This document shows, piece after piece, positions 44,162 through 54,839 of a DNA stretch of 64,000 bases. The position numbers and the translations under genes were made by a program. Origin of the DNA: Streptomyces sp. GKU 895 (GTDB lineage Bacteria; Actinomycetota; Actinomycetes; Streptomycetales; Streptomycetaceae); the NCBI GenBank assembly GCA_002027195.1, contig MWJO01000008.1:1-64000 (forward strand). Reading direction: 5' to 3'. The notes beneath the pieces are model-generated. The model was not told the DNA's origin and did not search any database. It was given only the letters and a program-made list of their open reading frames with translations. Every line of letters starts with the position of its first letter. Positions within the stretch are counted from its first letter, which is position 1.

Positions 44162-44178
44162 GGACCGCTAGCCGCGCG

Positions 44179-45714
44179 TCACAGGGTCGCCGAGTTGTCG
44201 TGATGCCCGCTCGGCCGGTTCTGCGGCTGCCGCAGCGACGAACTCACCGGCGTCACCGTCCAGTCCGGGTGGCCGGGCATGCGCGGGGTCTTCGTGCCGT
44301 AGAGCCAGTCCCGCAGGAAGCCGGACTGGTCCTGGCCGGAGATCTCGGAGGCGACGGCGATGTAGTCGGCGGTCGACGCCGAGGAGTTGCGGAAGCGGTC
44401 GAGGAAGGTGCTCTCGATCGAGGCGAAGACCGGCTCGCCGACCTGCTGGCGCAGGGCGTACAGGACGAGGACGCCGCCGAGGTAGCGCTGGCTGTCGAAG
44501 AGGTTGGCCGCGTTCGGGGCGGCGACCGGGCCGGAGCTCCGACGCCACAGGTCGCCCTTGGCGTAGGTGTCCTTCATCCGGGCTTCCATGGTGGTCAGGC
44601 CCAGCGAGTCGGCCCAGCCGCGCTCGTAGCGGTAGAGCAGCCCGTAGAAGTCGGCGTGGCCCTCGTTGAGCCACAGGTCGGCCCAGGTGGCGGGGCTGAC
44701 GCTGTTGCCGAAGTAGGAGTGGACCAGTTCGTGCATCATGTGCGAGCCGATCTTCGGCTCGGCCTGGAGCAGGTAGTTCGGCTTGTAGAGGGTCAGGGTC
44801 TGGGTCTCCAGGCCCGTGAAGTCGAAGGCCGTCGAGGAGTCGTTGTTGCACGGCAGCAGGCCGTACGTCTCGAAGGGATAGGCGCCGAGCCGCTGCTCGA
44901 GCCAGCTCACCAGGTTCGGGGTGAGGGCGAGCGCGGGCTCCAGGGCCTCGGCGCGGGCGACGGGGACGACGTCCCGCAGGGGCAGGCCGTTCGGGCCCTG
45001 GCGGTCCTTGACCACGTAGTCGCCGACCGTGATCTGCACGAGTTCGGTGGCGATGGGTTCGCGGGAGCGGTAGGTGTACGCGGTCCGGCCGTCGCCGAGG
45101 TCCTCGGTGCCGGTCAGGCTGCCGCTCGCGACTCCCTTCAGACCGGCCGGGACGGTGATGCGGACGGTGAGGTCCGCCTTGTCCGCCGGGTGGTCGTTGC
45201 ACGGGAAGACGGTGTGCGCCGAGTTCGGCTGCGGGCAGACCGCGAAGCCGTCCGGGGTGGGCACCCAGGCGGTGTGCGCGAGGGTGCGGCGCGGGTCCGC
45301 GGAGTACGTCACGGTGACCGTCGCCCGGCACCCGGCGGGGAGACAGCGGGCGGGGGTGATCCGCAGCTTCTCTCCCGCCTGCTCGAAGGCGGCGTCCCGG
45401 CCGCCGACCGTCACCGTGCGTATGTCCAGGCCGAGCGCGTCCAGCGAGAAGCGGGTCAGGGCCTCGGTGGTGGTGATCGTCAGGGTGACGGTGGCGTCGA
45501 CGAGCCTGGTCGTGGCGTCGTAGGCGAGGTCCAGGTGGTAGGCCGACACGCGGTAGCCGTCGTTGCCGAGGTCGGGGTAGACGGGGTCCCCCAGGGTCTC
45601 CGGGCCCGCCACGCCGCTCCTGGCCGCGGCCTGCGCCGGGGCTCCCCCGATGGTCAGGGCCGCGGCGGTGCCGATCAGCGCGGCGGGTGCCGTCACTCTG
45701 GTGCGATATCTCAT
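44179..45714 (-). CDS. Exported M1-family metallopeptidase (511 aa)
   Basis: Signal peptide (AALIGTAAALTIGGAPAQAAA) and an N-terminal beta domain. The gluzincin zinc site is HELVHSYFG followed by WLNEGHADF (third ligand Glu 18 residues on). A full-length aminopeptidase N would have GAMEN; here that segment reads GLETQTLTLY, so the exopeptidase specificity may differ. Shorter than aminopeptidase N, as in secreted Streptomyces M1 enzymes. Confidence 0.9.
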   Translation of the reverse strand: MRYRTRVTAPAALIGTAAALTIGGAPAQAAARSGVAGPETLGDPVYPDLGNDGYRVSAYHLDLAYDATTRLVDATVTLTITTTEALTRFSLDALGLDIRTVTVGGRDAAFEQAGEKLRITPARCLPAGCRATVTVTYSADPRRTLAHTAWVPTPDGFAVCPQPNSAHTVFPCNDHPADKADLTVRITVPAGLKGVASGSLTGTEDLGDGRTAYTYRSREPIATELVQITVGDYVVKDRQGPNGLPLRDVVPVARAEALEPALALTPNLVSWLEQRLGAYPFETYGLLPCNNDSSTAFDFTGLETQTLTLYKPNYLLQAEPKIGSHMMHELVHSYFGNSVSPATWADLWLNEGHADFYGLLYRYERGWADSLGLTTMEARMKDTYAKGDLWRRSSGPVAAPNAANLFDSQRYLGGVLVLYALRQQVGEPVFASIESTFLDRFRNSSASTADYIAVASEISGQDQSGFLRDWLYGTKTPRMPGHPDWTVTPVSSSLRQPQNRPSGHHDNSATL

Positions 45715-45813
45715 GGTCCGCTTTCGCTCGGGCGGCCGGGGTGGTCGGTTCCGGCCGTCGGATGAGTGTGATCACCTTCCTTCACTCCAAGATCGGGTGC
45801 GCGGGTTGCATGA

Positions 45814-48144
<2,331 letters not shown>

Positions 48145-48162
48145 CGCGGCCCCGGTCGAACG

Positions 48163-48203
48163 ACGTCCGCCCCGGTCGGCACCTGCCCGGCCGGGGCGGA
48201 CGT
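48163..48203 (+). terminator. Terminator after isocitrate dehydrogenase
   Basis: 13-bp perfect stem ACGTCCGCCCCGG / CCGGGGCGGACGT with a 15-base loop, 19 bases after the stop. Confidence 0.65.
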
Positions 48204-48245
48204 GTGTCCGCGGGGGCCCGTCCGTACGGCAAAGAGACTTCCGGG

Positions 48246-48322
48246 ACGCAATTGCGTGGACCAAATGTCTCGACTCAACTCCTCGCGGGTACAGGTAGGT
48301 TGAGTGCGGGGCACAATTGCGT
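48246..48322. promoter_or_regulatory. Paired AATTGCG palindromes upstream of the XRE regulator
   Basis: ACGCAATTGCGT (48246-48257) is a perfect 12-bp palindrome; GCACAATTGCGT (48311-48322) repeats it with two changes, 65 bases on. Likely sites for autoregulation by the XRE protein that follows. Confidence 0.5.
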
Positions 48323-48362
48323 CGAGCAATGCTCCGCGGCGCCGATTGCGAGGGGTGAGGCG

Positions 48363-49226
48363 ATGGCCACGGCAGGGGGGCCCACGGTACGACGGCGTCA
48401 ACTCGGCGCGGAGCTGCGGCGATTGCGGGAGCAGGCGGGCAGGCGGATCGAGGATGCCGCCACCCACCTGGAGTGCTCGATGTCGAAGATCAGCCGGGTG
48501 GAGACGGGACAGGCCCCGATCAAGGCCCGGGACGTGCGCGACCTGCTGGAGTGGTACGGGATCGCCGACCCGCAGCGCATCGAGACCGTGATGCAGATCC
48601 ACAAGGACGCGCAGCAGCAGGGCTGGTGGGCCCACTACGGCGACGTGCTGCCCTCGGGCATGGCCACCTACGCGGGCCTGGAGGCCGACGCCCGCGTCCT
48701 GAGGTCGTACGAGTCGATGGTGGTGCACGGCCTGCTCCAGACCGAGGACTACGCCCACGCGGTGATCGCCGCGTTCCAGCCCAACCGGCCCGACGAGACG
48801 GACCAGTTGGTGCGCTTCCGCAAGGAGCGCCAGGCCCTCCTCACCCGGCAGCCCGACCCGCTGGAGCTGTGGGTGGTGATGGAGGAGAGCGCACTGCGCC
48901 GACCGGTCGGCGGCAAGGAGGTCATGACCGCACAGCTGCGGCATCTCGCGGAGGTCACCGCCCTGCCGAACGTCACCCTCCAGATCATGCCGACGTCGAA
49001 GGGCGCCCACGCGGCCCTGTCCGGCGCCTTCTCGCTCCTCGAGTTCGAGCCCCACACACCCACCGTCGTCTACGTCAACTCCATGGCAGGCAACGTCTAT
49101 CTGGAGAAGGAACGCGACGTCCGCTCCTTCATCCAGACCTTCGACCTGCTCCGGGCCGCGGCTCCGGACCCGCAGGAAGCGGCCGTCCTCCTGGAACAGA
49201 TCACAAGGGAGATGCAGGACTCATGA
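48363..49226 (+). CDS. XRE-type helix-turn-helix regulator with DUF5753 (287 aa)
   Basis: An N-terminal Cro/C1 HTH (LGAELRRLREQAGRRIEDAATHLECSMSKISRVETG) is followed by the DUF5753 domain (WWAHYGDVLPSGMATYAGLEADARVLRSYESMVVHGLLQTEDYA). ATG 48363 has GAGG upstream. It overlaps a DUF397 gene by four bases, the usual WhiJ-type pairing of streptomycetes in which the small protein modulates the DNA-binding partner. Confidence 0.9.
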   Translation: MATAGGPTVRRRQLGAELRRLREQAGRRIEDAATHLECSMSKISRVETGQAPIKARDVRDLLEWYGIADPQRIETVMQIHKDAQQQGWWAHYGDVLPSGMATYAGLEADARVLRSYESMVVHGLLQTEDYAHAVIAAFQPNRPDETDQLVRFRKERQALLTRQPDPLELWVVMEESALRRPVGGKEVMTAQLRHLAEVTALPNVTLQIMPTSKGAHAALSGAFSLLEFEPHTPTVVYVNSMAGNVYLEKERDVRSFIQTFDLLRAAAPDPQEAAVLLEQITREMQDS

Positions 49227-49417
49227 ACCCGCACGCCATATGGCACAGGAGCAGCTACAGCGCGGGCAACGGAGCGTGCGTCGAGGTCGCCCTCATCGAG
49301 GGGGCGGTCACGGTCCGGGACTCCAAGGACACCGGTCTGCCGGTACTGGCCTTCACGCCACAGGGGTGGCGCGCGTTCCTCCGAGCGGCCGGCGACGACC
49401 GCCCGCACCGAAGCTGA
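49223..49417 (+). CDS. DUF397 protein (64 aa)
   Basis: Small protein with the family pattern WHRSSYSAGNGACVEVA...VRDSKD...LAFTPQGWRAFL. Translationally coupled to the XRE gene (ATGA). Family members act as partners or antagonists of the neighbouring HTH protein; the precise mechanism here is not visible. Confidence 0.9.
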   Translation: MNPHAIWHRSSYSAGNGACVEVALIEGAVTVRDSKDTGLPVLAFTPQGWRAFLRAAGDDRPHRS

Positions 49418-49444
49418 CCGACCGACCGGCCAGGGGGGCTGCCC

Positions 49445-50008
49445 GTGTACGACGTCTTGACCACTCAGACCACCGCGTCCGACTCGTTCTACGCGGCGGA
49501 CACCGTGGTGGCCGCGGCCGGGGTCGTCGCCACCGTCGTCGTGGGCTGGTTGGGGATCTGGGCCGTCCTGCACGTGGCACATCCCCGGCGCCGGCTCACC
49601 TACACGGTCACCTGCGCCCCGCTGGTCCCCGGTGTCCACGACGGGAGCCTGGTCATCAGCCACAACGGCACCCCGCTGGCCGACCCGCACATGGTCACGG
49701 TGACGCTCACCAACCCCGGGCGGCGGGACATAGCCAGCAGCGCCTTCGACCGCGGCGAGCCGTTCCGCATCCGGCTCGCCGTGCCGTACGCGAAGCTGAC
49801 GAAGACCGCGTCCGAGCCCAGCGACGCCCAGGCGCCCCCGGCCCGGGTGCGCGACGCCGAACTGCGCATAGGCCCCGGGCGCCTCGGATCCGGGACGACG
49901 GTCACCTATCAGGTCCTCGTCGACACCGTCCCCACCCACGAATGTCGGCACTCCCTCCTGGACGTCCAGGTCCAGTGCGTCAGCGCCTCCTCGCCGAGCA
50001 TGGTGTGA
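49445..50008 (+). CDS. Hypothetical membrane-anchored protein (187 aa)
   Basis: One N-terminal membrane helix (about residues 20-45, AADTVVAAAGVVATVVVGWLGIWAVLHV), then a soluble beta-rich domain (HMVTVTLTNPGRRDIASSAFDRGEPFRIRL). It has a GTG start. No family recognised. It follows the XRE/DUF397 pair by 27 bases and may be co-transcribed. Confidence 0.7.
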   Translation: MYDVLTTQTTASDSFYAADTVVAAAGVVATVVVGWLGIWAVLHVAHPRRRLTYTVTCAPLVPGVHDGSLVISHNGTPLADPHMVTVTLTNPGRRDIASSAFDRGEPFRIRLAVPYAKLTKTASEPSDAQAPPARVRDAELRIGPGRLGSGTTVTYQVLVDTVPTHECRHSLLDVQVQCVSASSPSMV

Positions 50009-50048
50009 TCGTGTCCCGCACCCTCCGCGACGCCCCTGGAGCAGCCGC

Positions 50049-50837
50049 ATGTCCTTCGCCGCACCGCCCTTCGACCTCCTGACCGGCGCGGCCCGCTCCC
50101 CCGTGATCCTGCACGTCCCCCACTCCGCCCGCCGCATCCCGGCGGACGTGCGGGCCGGGATCGTCCTGGACGACTCCGCGCTGGAGCGGGAGTTGGACCA
50201 CATCGTGGACGCGCACACCGCGGAGCTGGCCGAGCGGGCGGCCGGGCTGTCGGGGGTGACGCCGTGGCGGTTCGTGAATCGGCTGGCGCGGCTGGTCGTC
50301 GATCCCGAGCGGTTCCCGGACGAGCGGGAGGAGATGCTCGCCGTCGGAATGGGCGCCGTGTACACGCGGACCACCGACCGGAACGTGCTGCGGCCAGCGG
50401 ACACCGACCCCGAGCCGCTGCTCGCGCGGTACTTCCGGCCGTACGCGCGGGCGATGAGCGAGGCCGTGGCCGAGCGGCTGGCCGCGGCGGGGCGGGCCGT
50501 GATCGTCGACGTGCACTCCTATCCGAGCGCGGCCCTGCCCTACGAGCTGCACGGCGACGGTCCGAGGCCCCCCGTCTGTCTCGGCACCGATCCCTTCCAC
50601 ACGCCGCCCGAACTGGTCGCCGCCGCGCGTGCGGCGTTCGGGGATGTGGGGCTGGACAGCCCGTTCAGCGGGACGTACGTGCCGCTCGAGTTCCACGGAC
50701 GTGATCCGCGGGTCTCCGCGCTGATGGTGGAGATCCGGCGGGACACGTACATGACCGAGCCGGGCGGGCCCGCCGGTCCCGGGCTGGAGCGGCTCGCCTC
50801 GGCGCTCGCGGCGCTCGTCGACGCCGTGTCCCGCTGA
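50049..50837 (+). CDS. N-formylglutamate amidohydrolase family protein (262 aa)
   Basis: Metal-dependent amidohydrolase with VILHVPHSARRIP near the N-terminus and DVHSYPS in the middle (metal-site histidines), plus VEIRRDTYM. In histidine degradation the family cleaves N-formylglutamate. No hut genes are nearby, so the substrate is open. Confidence 0.85.
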   Translation: MSFAAPPFDLLTGAARSPVILHVPHSARRIPADVRAGIVLDDSALERELDHIVDAHTAELAERAAGLSGVTPWRFVNRLARLVVDPERFPDEREEMLAVGMGAVYTRTTDRNVLRPADTDPEPLLARYFRPYARAMSEAVAERLAAAGRAVIVDVHSYPSAALPYELHGDGPRPPVCLGTDPFHTPPELVAAARAAFGDVGLDSPFSGTYVPLEFHGRDPRVSALMVEIRRDTYMTEPGGPAGPGLERLASALAALVDAVSR

Positions 50838-50941
50838 CCTCCCGCCGGCCTCCGGCTGCCGTGTCCCGCCGGCCTCCCGCCGACCTCCGGCTGGAGCACT
50901 CCCGCGCGACACCCGGCCGCACCGCGGTGAGGGTGGAAGGC

Positions 50942-52159
50942 ATGACCGAGGAGACCACCACGCTCACCGGCCCTCCCGTACGGGACTGGCCCGCCCTCGA
51001 CCTGGCCGGGACGGAGTTCGACCCGGTGCTGGCGGAGCTGATGCGGGAGGGGCCGCTGACCCGGATCCGGCTGCCGTTCGGAGAGGGGTGGGCGTGGCTC
51101 GCCACCCGCTACGAGGACGTCCGGCGGATCACCAACGATCCGCGGTTCAGCCGTACCGCCGGCATGGACCGCCAAGTCACCCGGCTCGCCCCGCACTTCG
51201 CCCCGCAACCGGGCTCCCCCGCCTGGGCCGACCAGCCCGACCACAACCGGCTGCGCAAGGCCGTGGCCGGCGCGTTCACGGTCGCTGCGATGAAGCGGCT
51301 GCGGCCCCGCGCGCAGGAACTCCTCGACCCGCTGGTCGCGGGGATCGTACGGGACGGTCCGCCCGCCGATCTCGTCGAGCGGGTCCTCGAACCCTTCCCG
51401 GTGACCCTGATCTGCGAGGTCATGGGGGTACCCGCCGCCGACCGGCCCCGGATGCACGCCTGGGCGGCGCAGATCGTCTCCACCAAGGGCGGGGCCGAGG
51501 CCTCCGCCGAGGCCAAGAAGGGCATGTTCGGCTGGATCGCGGACACCGTCCGGGCCCGCGCCCACAGCCACGGCGACGACGTGTACTCGCTGATCGGCGC
51601 GGCCCTGCGGCGCGGCGAGATCAGCGAGAGGGAAGCGGTCGGCCTGGCCGCGCCCCTGCAGATCGGCGGTGAGGCGGTCACCCACAACTGCGGCCAGACG
51701 CTGTACCTGCTGCTGACGCGCCCCGAGCTGATGGAACGCATGCGGCACCAGCCCGAGGCGCGGGCGACCGCCCTCGACGAACTGATGCGCTACATCCCGC
51801 ACCGCACCGCGGTCGGGCTCGCCCGGATCGCCCTGGAGGACGTCGAGGTGGGCGGGCAGCTGATCCGCGCGGGCGACCCGGTGTACGTCTCCTATCTGGC
51901 CGCCAACCGTGATCCGGACGTCTTCCCCGACCCGGACCGCATCGACCTCGACCGGGATCCCAACCCGCACCTGTCCTTCGGCAACGGCCCGCACTACTGC
52001 ACGGGCGCGGTGCTGGCGCGGCTCCAGATCGAGCTCATGGTCGGCACGCTCCTGGACCGGCTGCCGGGGCTGCGGCTCGCGGTCCCGGCCGACCAGGTGG
52101 CCTGGCGCCGGAAGACGATGATCCGCGGGCCGCAGTCCCTGCCCGTCACCTGGGACTGA
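50942..52159 (+). CDS. Cytochrome P450 (405 aa)
   Basis: Haem loop FGNGPHYCTGAVLARLQ and K-helix ELMR. The I-helix reads LQIGGEAVTHNCG: the acid is present, but the usual threonine after it is Ala/Val. No ferredoxin or reductase is adjacent, so it must draw electrons from elsewhere. The downstream stop is close to the convergent sigma-factor gene. Confidence 0.92.
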   Translation: MTEETTTLTGPPVRDWPALDLAGTEFDPVLAELMREGPLTRIRLPFGEGWAWLATRYEDVRRITNDPRFSRTAGMDRQVTRLAPHFAPQPGSPAWADQPDHNRLRKAVAGAFTVAAMKRLRPRAQELLDPLVAGIVRDGPPADLVERVLEPFPVTLICEVMGVPAADRPRMHAWAAQIVSTKGGAEASAEAKKGMFGWIADTVRARAHSHGDDVYSLIGAALRRGEISEREAVGLAAPLQIGGEAVTHNCGQTLYLLLTRPELMERMRHQPEARATALDELMRYIPHRTAVGLARIALEDVEVGGQLIRAGDPVYVSYLAANRDPDVFPDPDRIDLDRDPNPHLSFGNGPHYCTGAVLARLQIELMVGTLLDRLPGLRLAVPADQVAWRRKTMIRGPQSLPVTWD

Positions 52160-52178
52160 CCCGGGCGACGGGCACGGC

Positions 52179-53303
52179 TCAGACCGTCAGCCAGTCGGTG
52201 ACGATCGCCTCCCTGCCGGTGCGCAGCCGCAGCGCGAAGGGACCGGCGGGGGAATCGGCGTACGTGAAGCGCCCCATGTCGTCGGTGGTCAGCGGGGCCC
52301 CGGTCTGCGGCCCGCTGAGCACCTCGACCGACGCCTGCTGGGGCGGCAGCACCTGCCCCATCAGGCCGTCCCCCGTGACCTCCACGTCCACGGTGACCTC
52401 ACCCGCGCGGAAGGTCAGCATCCGCGGCACGTCCGTGGCTCCCCTGACGGGGATCGCGTCCACCACCGAGTCGAAGGTCAGCTCGGCGATCCGGGCGTCG
52501 AGGTCATGTAAGGCGTAGGCCTCCACGGCGATCTGCCGCAGCTGGGCCGGTACCGGGTCGAGGATGCCGGCGGCCCGGCGGAGCTCCTCCTCCAGCAGGT
52601 CCGCGTCGGCGTCCTGACCGTCGTATGCCTCGTCGAACGTCTCGTCGTCGTCCATCTCGTCCCTCATACCGCCCCCCGTGCCTCCGAGTCGGGCCCGCAG
52701 CCGGCGCAGACAGCGCTGGCGCAGCGGTCCGATGCTGCCCACCGCGATACCCAGCGCGGCGGACACCTCCTGGTAGCTCGGCGGCGGCGACGCCATCAGG
52801 ATGCGCAGCAACTGCCTGCACCGCTCGCCGAGTTCCTCGAACTCCTGCCACAGACGCCGGACGCGCTCGCTCTCCACGGCCGCCTCCTCGGAGTCGAGGA
52901 GTGACTGCTCCGGCGTACGGTCCTCGCTGACCCGGTCGAGCAGCTGCGGATCGTCGGTGGGCGTCAGCCGCCTTAAGCTCTTGAGCACCTTCAGGCACTC
53001 GTGGCGCGCGGTGCTGGCCAGCCATGAACCCGCCTTCTGCGGTTCACGGATGCGGCCCAGGTGCTGGGCGAAACGGAACCACACCGTCTGGTAGACCTCG
53101 TGCGCGTCGGCGTCGCTCAGCCGGTGCGCGCGCACCACGGACCACACCAGTGGGCTCAGCCCTTCCACGAGCGCCTTCCAGGCCGCCGCGTCGCCGTCGA
53201 CGGCGGACCGGACCAACGCGCCGACATCTGCTCGGTCCACGTCCCCACCCCTCGTGTACGGCAAGTCATCGTACGCCGTGGAGGGGGCGAGTTCGGCCCT
53301 CAT
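52179..53303 (-). CDS. ECF-type sigma factor joined to a C-terminal partner domain (374 aa)
   Basis: Residues about 24-205 are a sigma-70 region 2/4 protein (LVRSAVDGDAAAWKALVEGLSPLVWSVVRAHRLSDADAHEVYQTVWFRF; SYQEVSAALGIAVGSIGPLRQRCLRRLRARLG). Residues from about 213 form an acidic start and a beta-rich domain (MDDDETFDEAYDG..., LARI-like helix, then FALRLRTG) usually found as a separate partner protein. In the +1 frame the sigma part would end at TGA overlapping ATG 52667, so an indel may have fused two genes. ATG 53303 overlaps the S8 stop. Confidence 0.82.
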   Translation of the reverse strand: MRAELAPSTAYDDLPYTRGGDVDRADVGALVRSAVDGDAAAWKALVEGLSPLVWSVVRAHRLSDADAHEVYQTVWFRFAQHLGRIREPQKAGSWLASTARHECLKVLKSLRRLTPTDDPQLLDRVSEDRTPEQSLLDSEEAAVESERVRRLWQEFEELGERCRQLLRILMASPPPSYQEVSAALGIAVGSIGPLRQRCLRRLRARLGGTGGGMRDEMDDDETFDEAYDGQDADADLLEEELRRAAGILDPVPAQLRQIAVEAYALHDLDARIAELTFDSVVDAIPVRGATDVPRMLTFRAGEVTVDVEVTGDGLMGQVLPPQQASVEVLSGPQTGAPLTTDDMGRFTYADSPAGPFALRLRTGREAIVTDWLTV

Positions 53304-54730
53304 GCCCCAGGAGAGAGCTGTACGACCGTCCCCTGGCGCCAGGTGGGCGGAATGAGCGCCGGTACGTGCGCCCCGCGCACCTCCGCGAACTCGGTGTTGG
53401 CGGCGAGCAGTTGCCCCCGCGCGGCCCGCGGGTCGGTCTCCTTGTGGGCGGTCATGTGGGCCGCGACCAGGGCGGCCGCGGCCGGGGTGGCGAAGGAGGT
53501 GCCGCTCCAGTGCGCGTACCCGTCGAACATCACCTGGTCCGGCTTGGCCGAGGTGCCGTCGTCGCTCAGCACACCGGTGTGGCGGGGGTGCTGGCAGGTG
53601 CAGAGGTAGGTGAAGTTGAAGCGGCAGGCGTCGTAGGTGGAGTGCTGGTACACGTACGGGATCGGCGCGTCGAAGCCGGTGAGGGTGCTGGTGAGGCGCT
53701 CGCCGGGGGCGTAGGCGTTGACCCAGGAACCGTGGTTGCTGAAACAGGCGCCGTGGTCGCCGTCGGTGCGCAGGGCGCCGATCGACAGGACGCTGTCGGC
53801 GTAGTCGGGCAGCGACGCGTAGGCGGCGGGCCAGAAGGGCGTCGCGCTGGCGTTGTTGCCGGCCGCGGCGACCAACAGGGTGCGCTGCCGGCGCAGTTCT
53901 CGCATGAAGGCGTCCACGCCGAGCAGACCGTCGGTGCGCCCGTTGGAGGTGCCGGCGGAGAGGCTGATGATGTCGGGCCAGCCGTCCCGGTCGACGGCGG
54001 CGAACAGGGCCTCGCCGAAGTCGGATTCGAGGATCGCGCCGGCGTCGTTGAGGGTGTTGCGCACGGTGATGTTCGTGTTGGGCGCCACGGCCGCGATGAT
54101 GCCCGCGATGAACGTGCCGTGCCCGACGTAGATCTTGAGGTTGCCCTGGTCGTCGGTTTCGGTGCCGTGCAGGTCGCCCTGCACGTGCGAGAGCAGCGGG
54201 ACCAGCGTGTGGTCGTGGGTGAGGCCGTTGTCGATGACGAGGACGCCCACGGCGGTGCCGGCGTCGTGACCGGCCTCCGCGGGGGCCGGGTTGGTGCCGC
54301 CGGTGAGCGGGGCGGGCACCGGCTCGTCGCCGGGGCAGGAGTTGACCGCGATGGACACCACGTGGTTGCGGCTGACCAGCCGGCGTCCGGCGCGCCCTTC
54401 TGGTTCGCGCATGGCGCGCAGGGCGTTCGCGACGGCCCGGTCGGCGCGCCGGTCGCCGTGGCCGGGGTCGCCGACCTGGATGCGGGTGATGCCCGAGCGG
54501 TTGGTCTCCGGACCGGCGCGGCGGACCTGGGCGCCGTTGAGGCCCGTGGCCGCGTCGAAGTGGTCGCGCACGGTGCGCTCGACGAGCGCCGCCTCCTCAC
54601 CGTCCCGGGCGAGGACCACACCCTTCTCGTAGATGAACTCGGCCGCGTCGTCCGGTCCCATCGCGAGGGGGACGTCGGGCATCGAGCGTTGGATCTGGTC
54701 GAACTGCTCCGGGAATCGCTGAGGTGCCAT
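53300..54730 (-). CDS. Subtilisin-like S8 serine peptidase, no signal peptide (476 aa)
   Basis: Catalytic triad: Asp167 (VLVIDNG), His204 (YVGHGTFIAG) and Ser412 (GTSFATPAAAALVA); oxyanion Asn in AAAGNNAS. About 150 residues precede the catalytic domain and no export signal is seen, so it probably acts in the cytoplasm. An insertion before the serine carries Cys369, Cys377, Cys379, His381 and His384, a possible metal or disulphide site. GGGAGGA precedes the ATG. Translationally coupled to the sigma factor and divergent from a CHAT protein. Confidence 0.9.
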   Translation of the reverse strand: MAPQRFPEQFDQIQRSMPDVPLAMGPDDAAEFIYEKGVVLARDGEEAALVERTVRDHFDAATGLNGAQVRRAGPETNRSGITRIQVGDPGHGDRRADRAVANALRAMREPEGRAGRRLVSRNHVVSIAVNSCPGDEPVPAPLTGGTNPAPAEAGHDAGTAVGVLVIDNGLTHDHTLVPLLSHVQGDLHGTETDDQGNLKIYVGHGTFIAGIIAAVAPNTNITVRNTLNDAGAILESDFGEALFAAVDRDGWPDIISLSAGTSNGRTDGLLGVDAFMRELRRQRTLLVAAAGNNASATPFWPAAYASLPDYADSVLSIGALRTDGDHGACFSNHGSWVNAYAPGERLTSTLTGFDAPIPYVYQHSTYDACRFNFTYLCTCQHPRHTGVLSDDGTSAKPDQVMFDGYAHWSGTSFATPAAAALVAAHMTAHKETDPRAARGQLLAANTEFAEVRGAHVPALIPPTWRQGTVVQLSPGA

Positions 54731-54839
54731 GGCGTGTCCTCCCACTTGAGCGACGGTCGTCAGTCAGAGTCTCGGGGCCGGCGATTGATACAGCGCCAAA
54801 CCTGTGTGGCACCCGACCCGGAGCACTACCATCCGTTGA
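54731..54839. other. Divergent promoter region between S8 peptidase and CHAT genes
   Basis: 108 bases without a gene that must hold both promoters of the protease island. I found no good sigma-70 promoter; TGATACA (54786-54792) recurs at 59330-59336 before the M12A gene. Confidence 0.4.
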
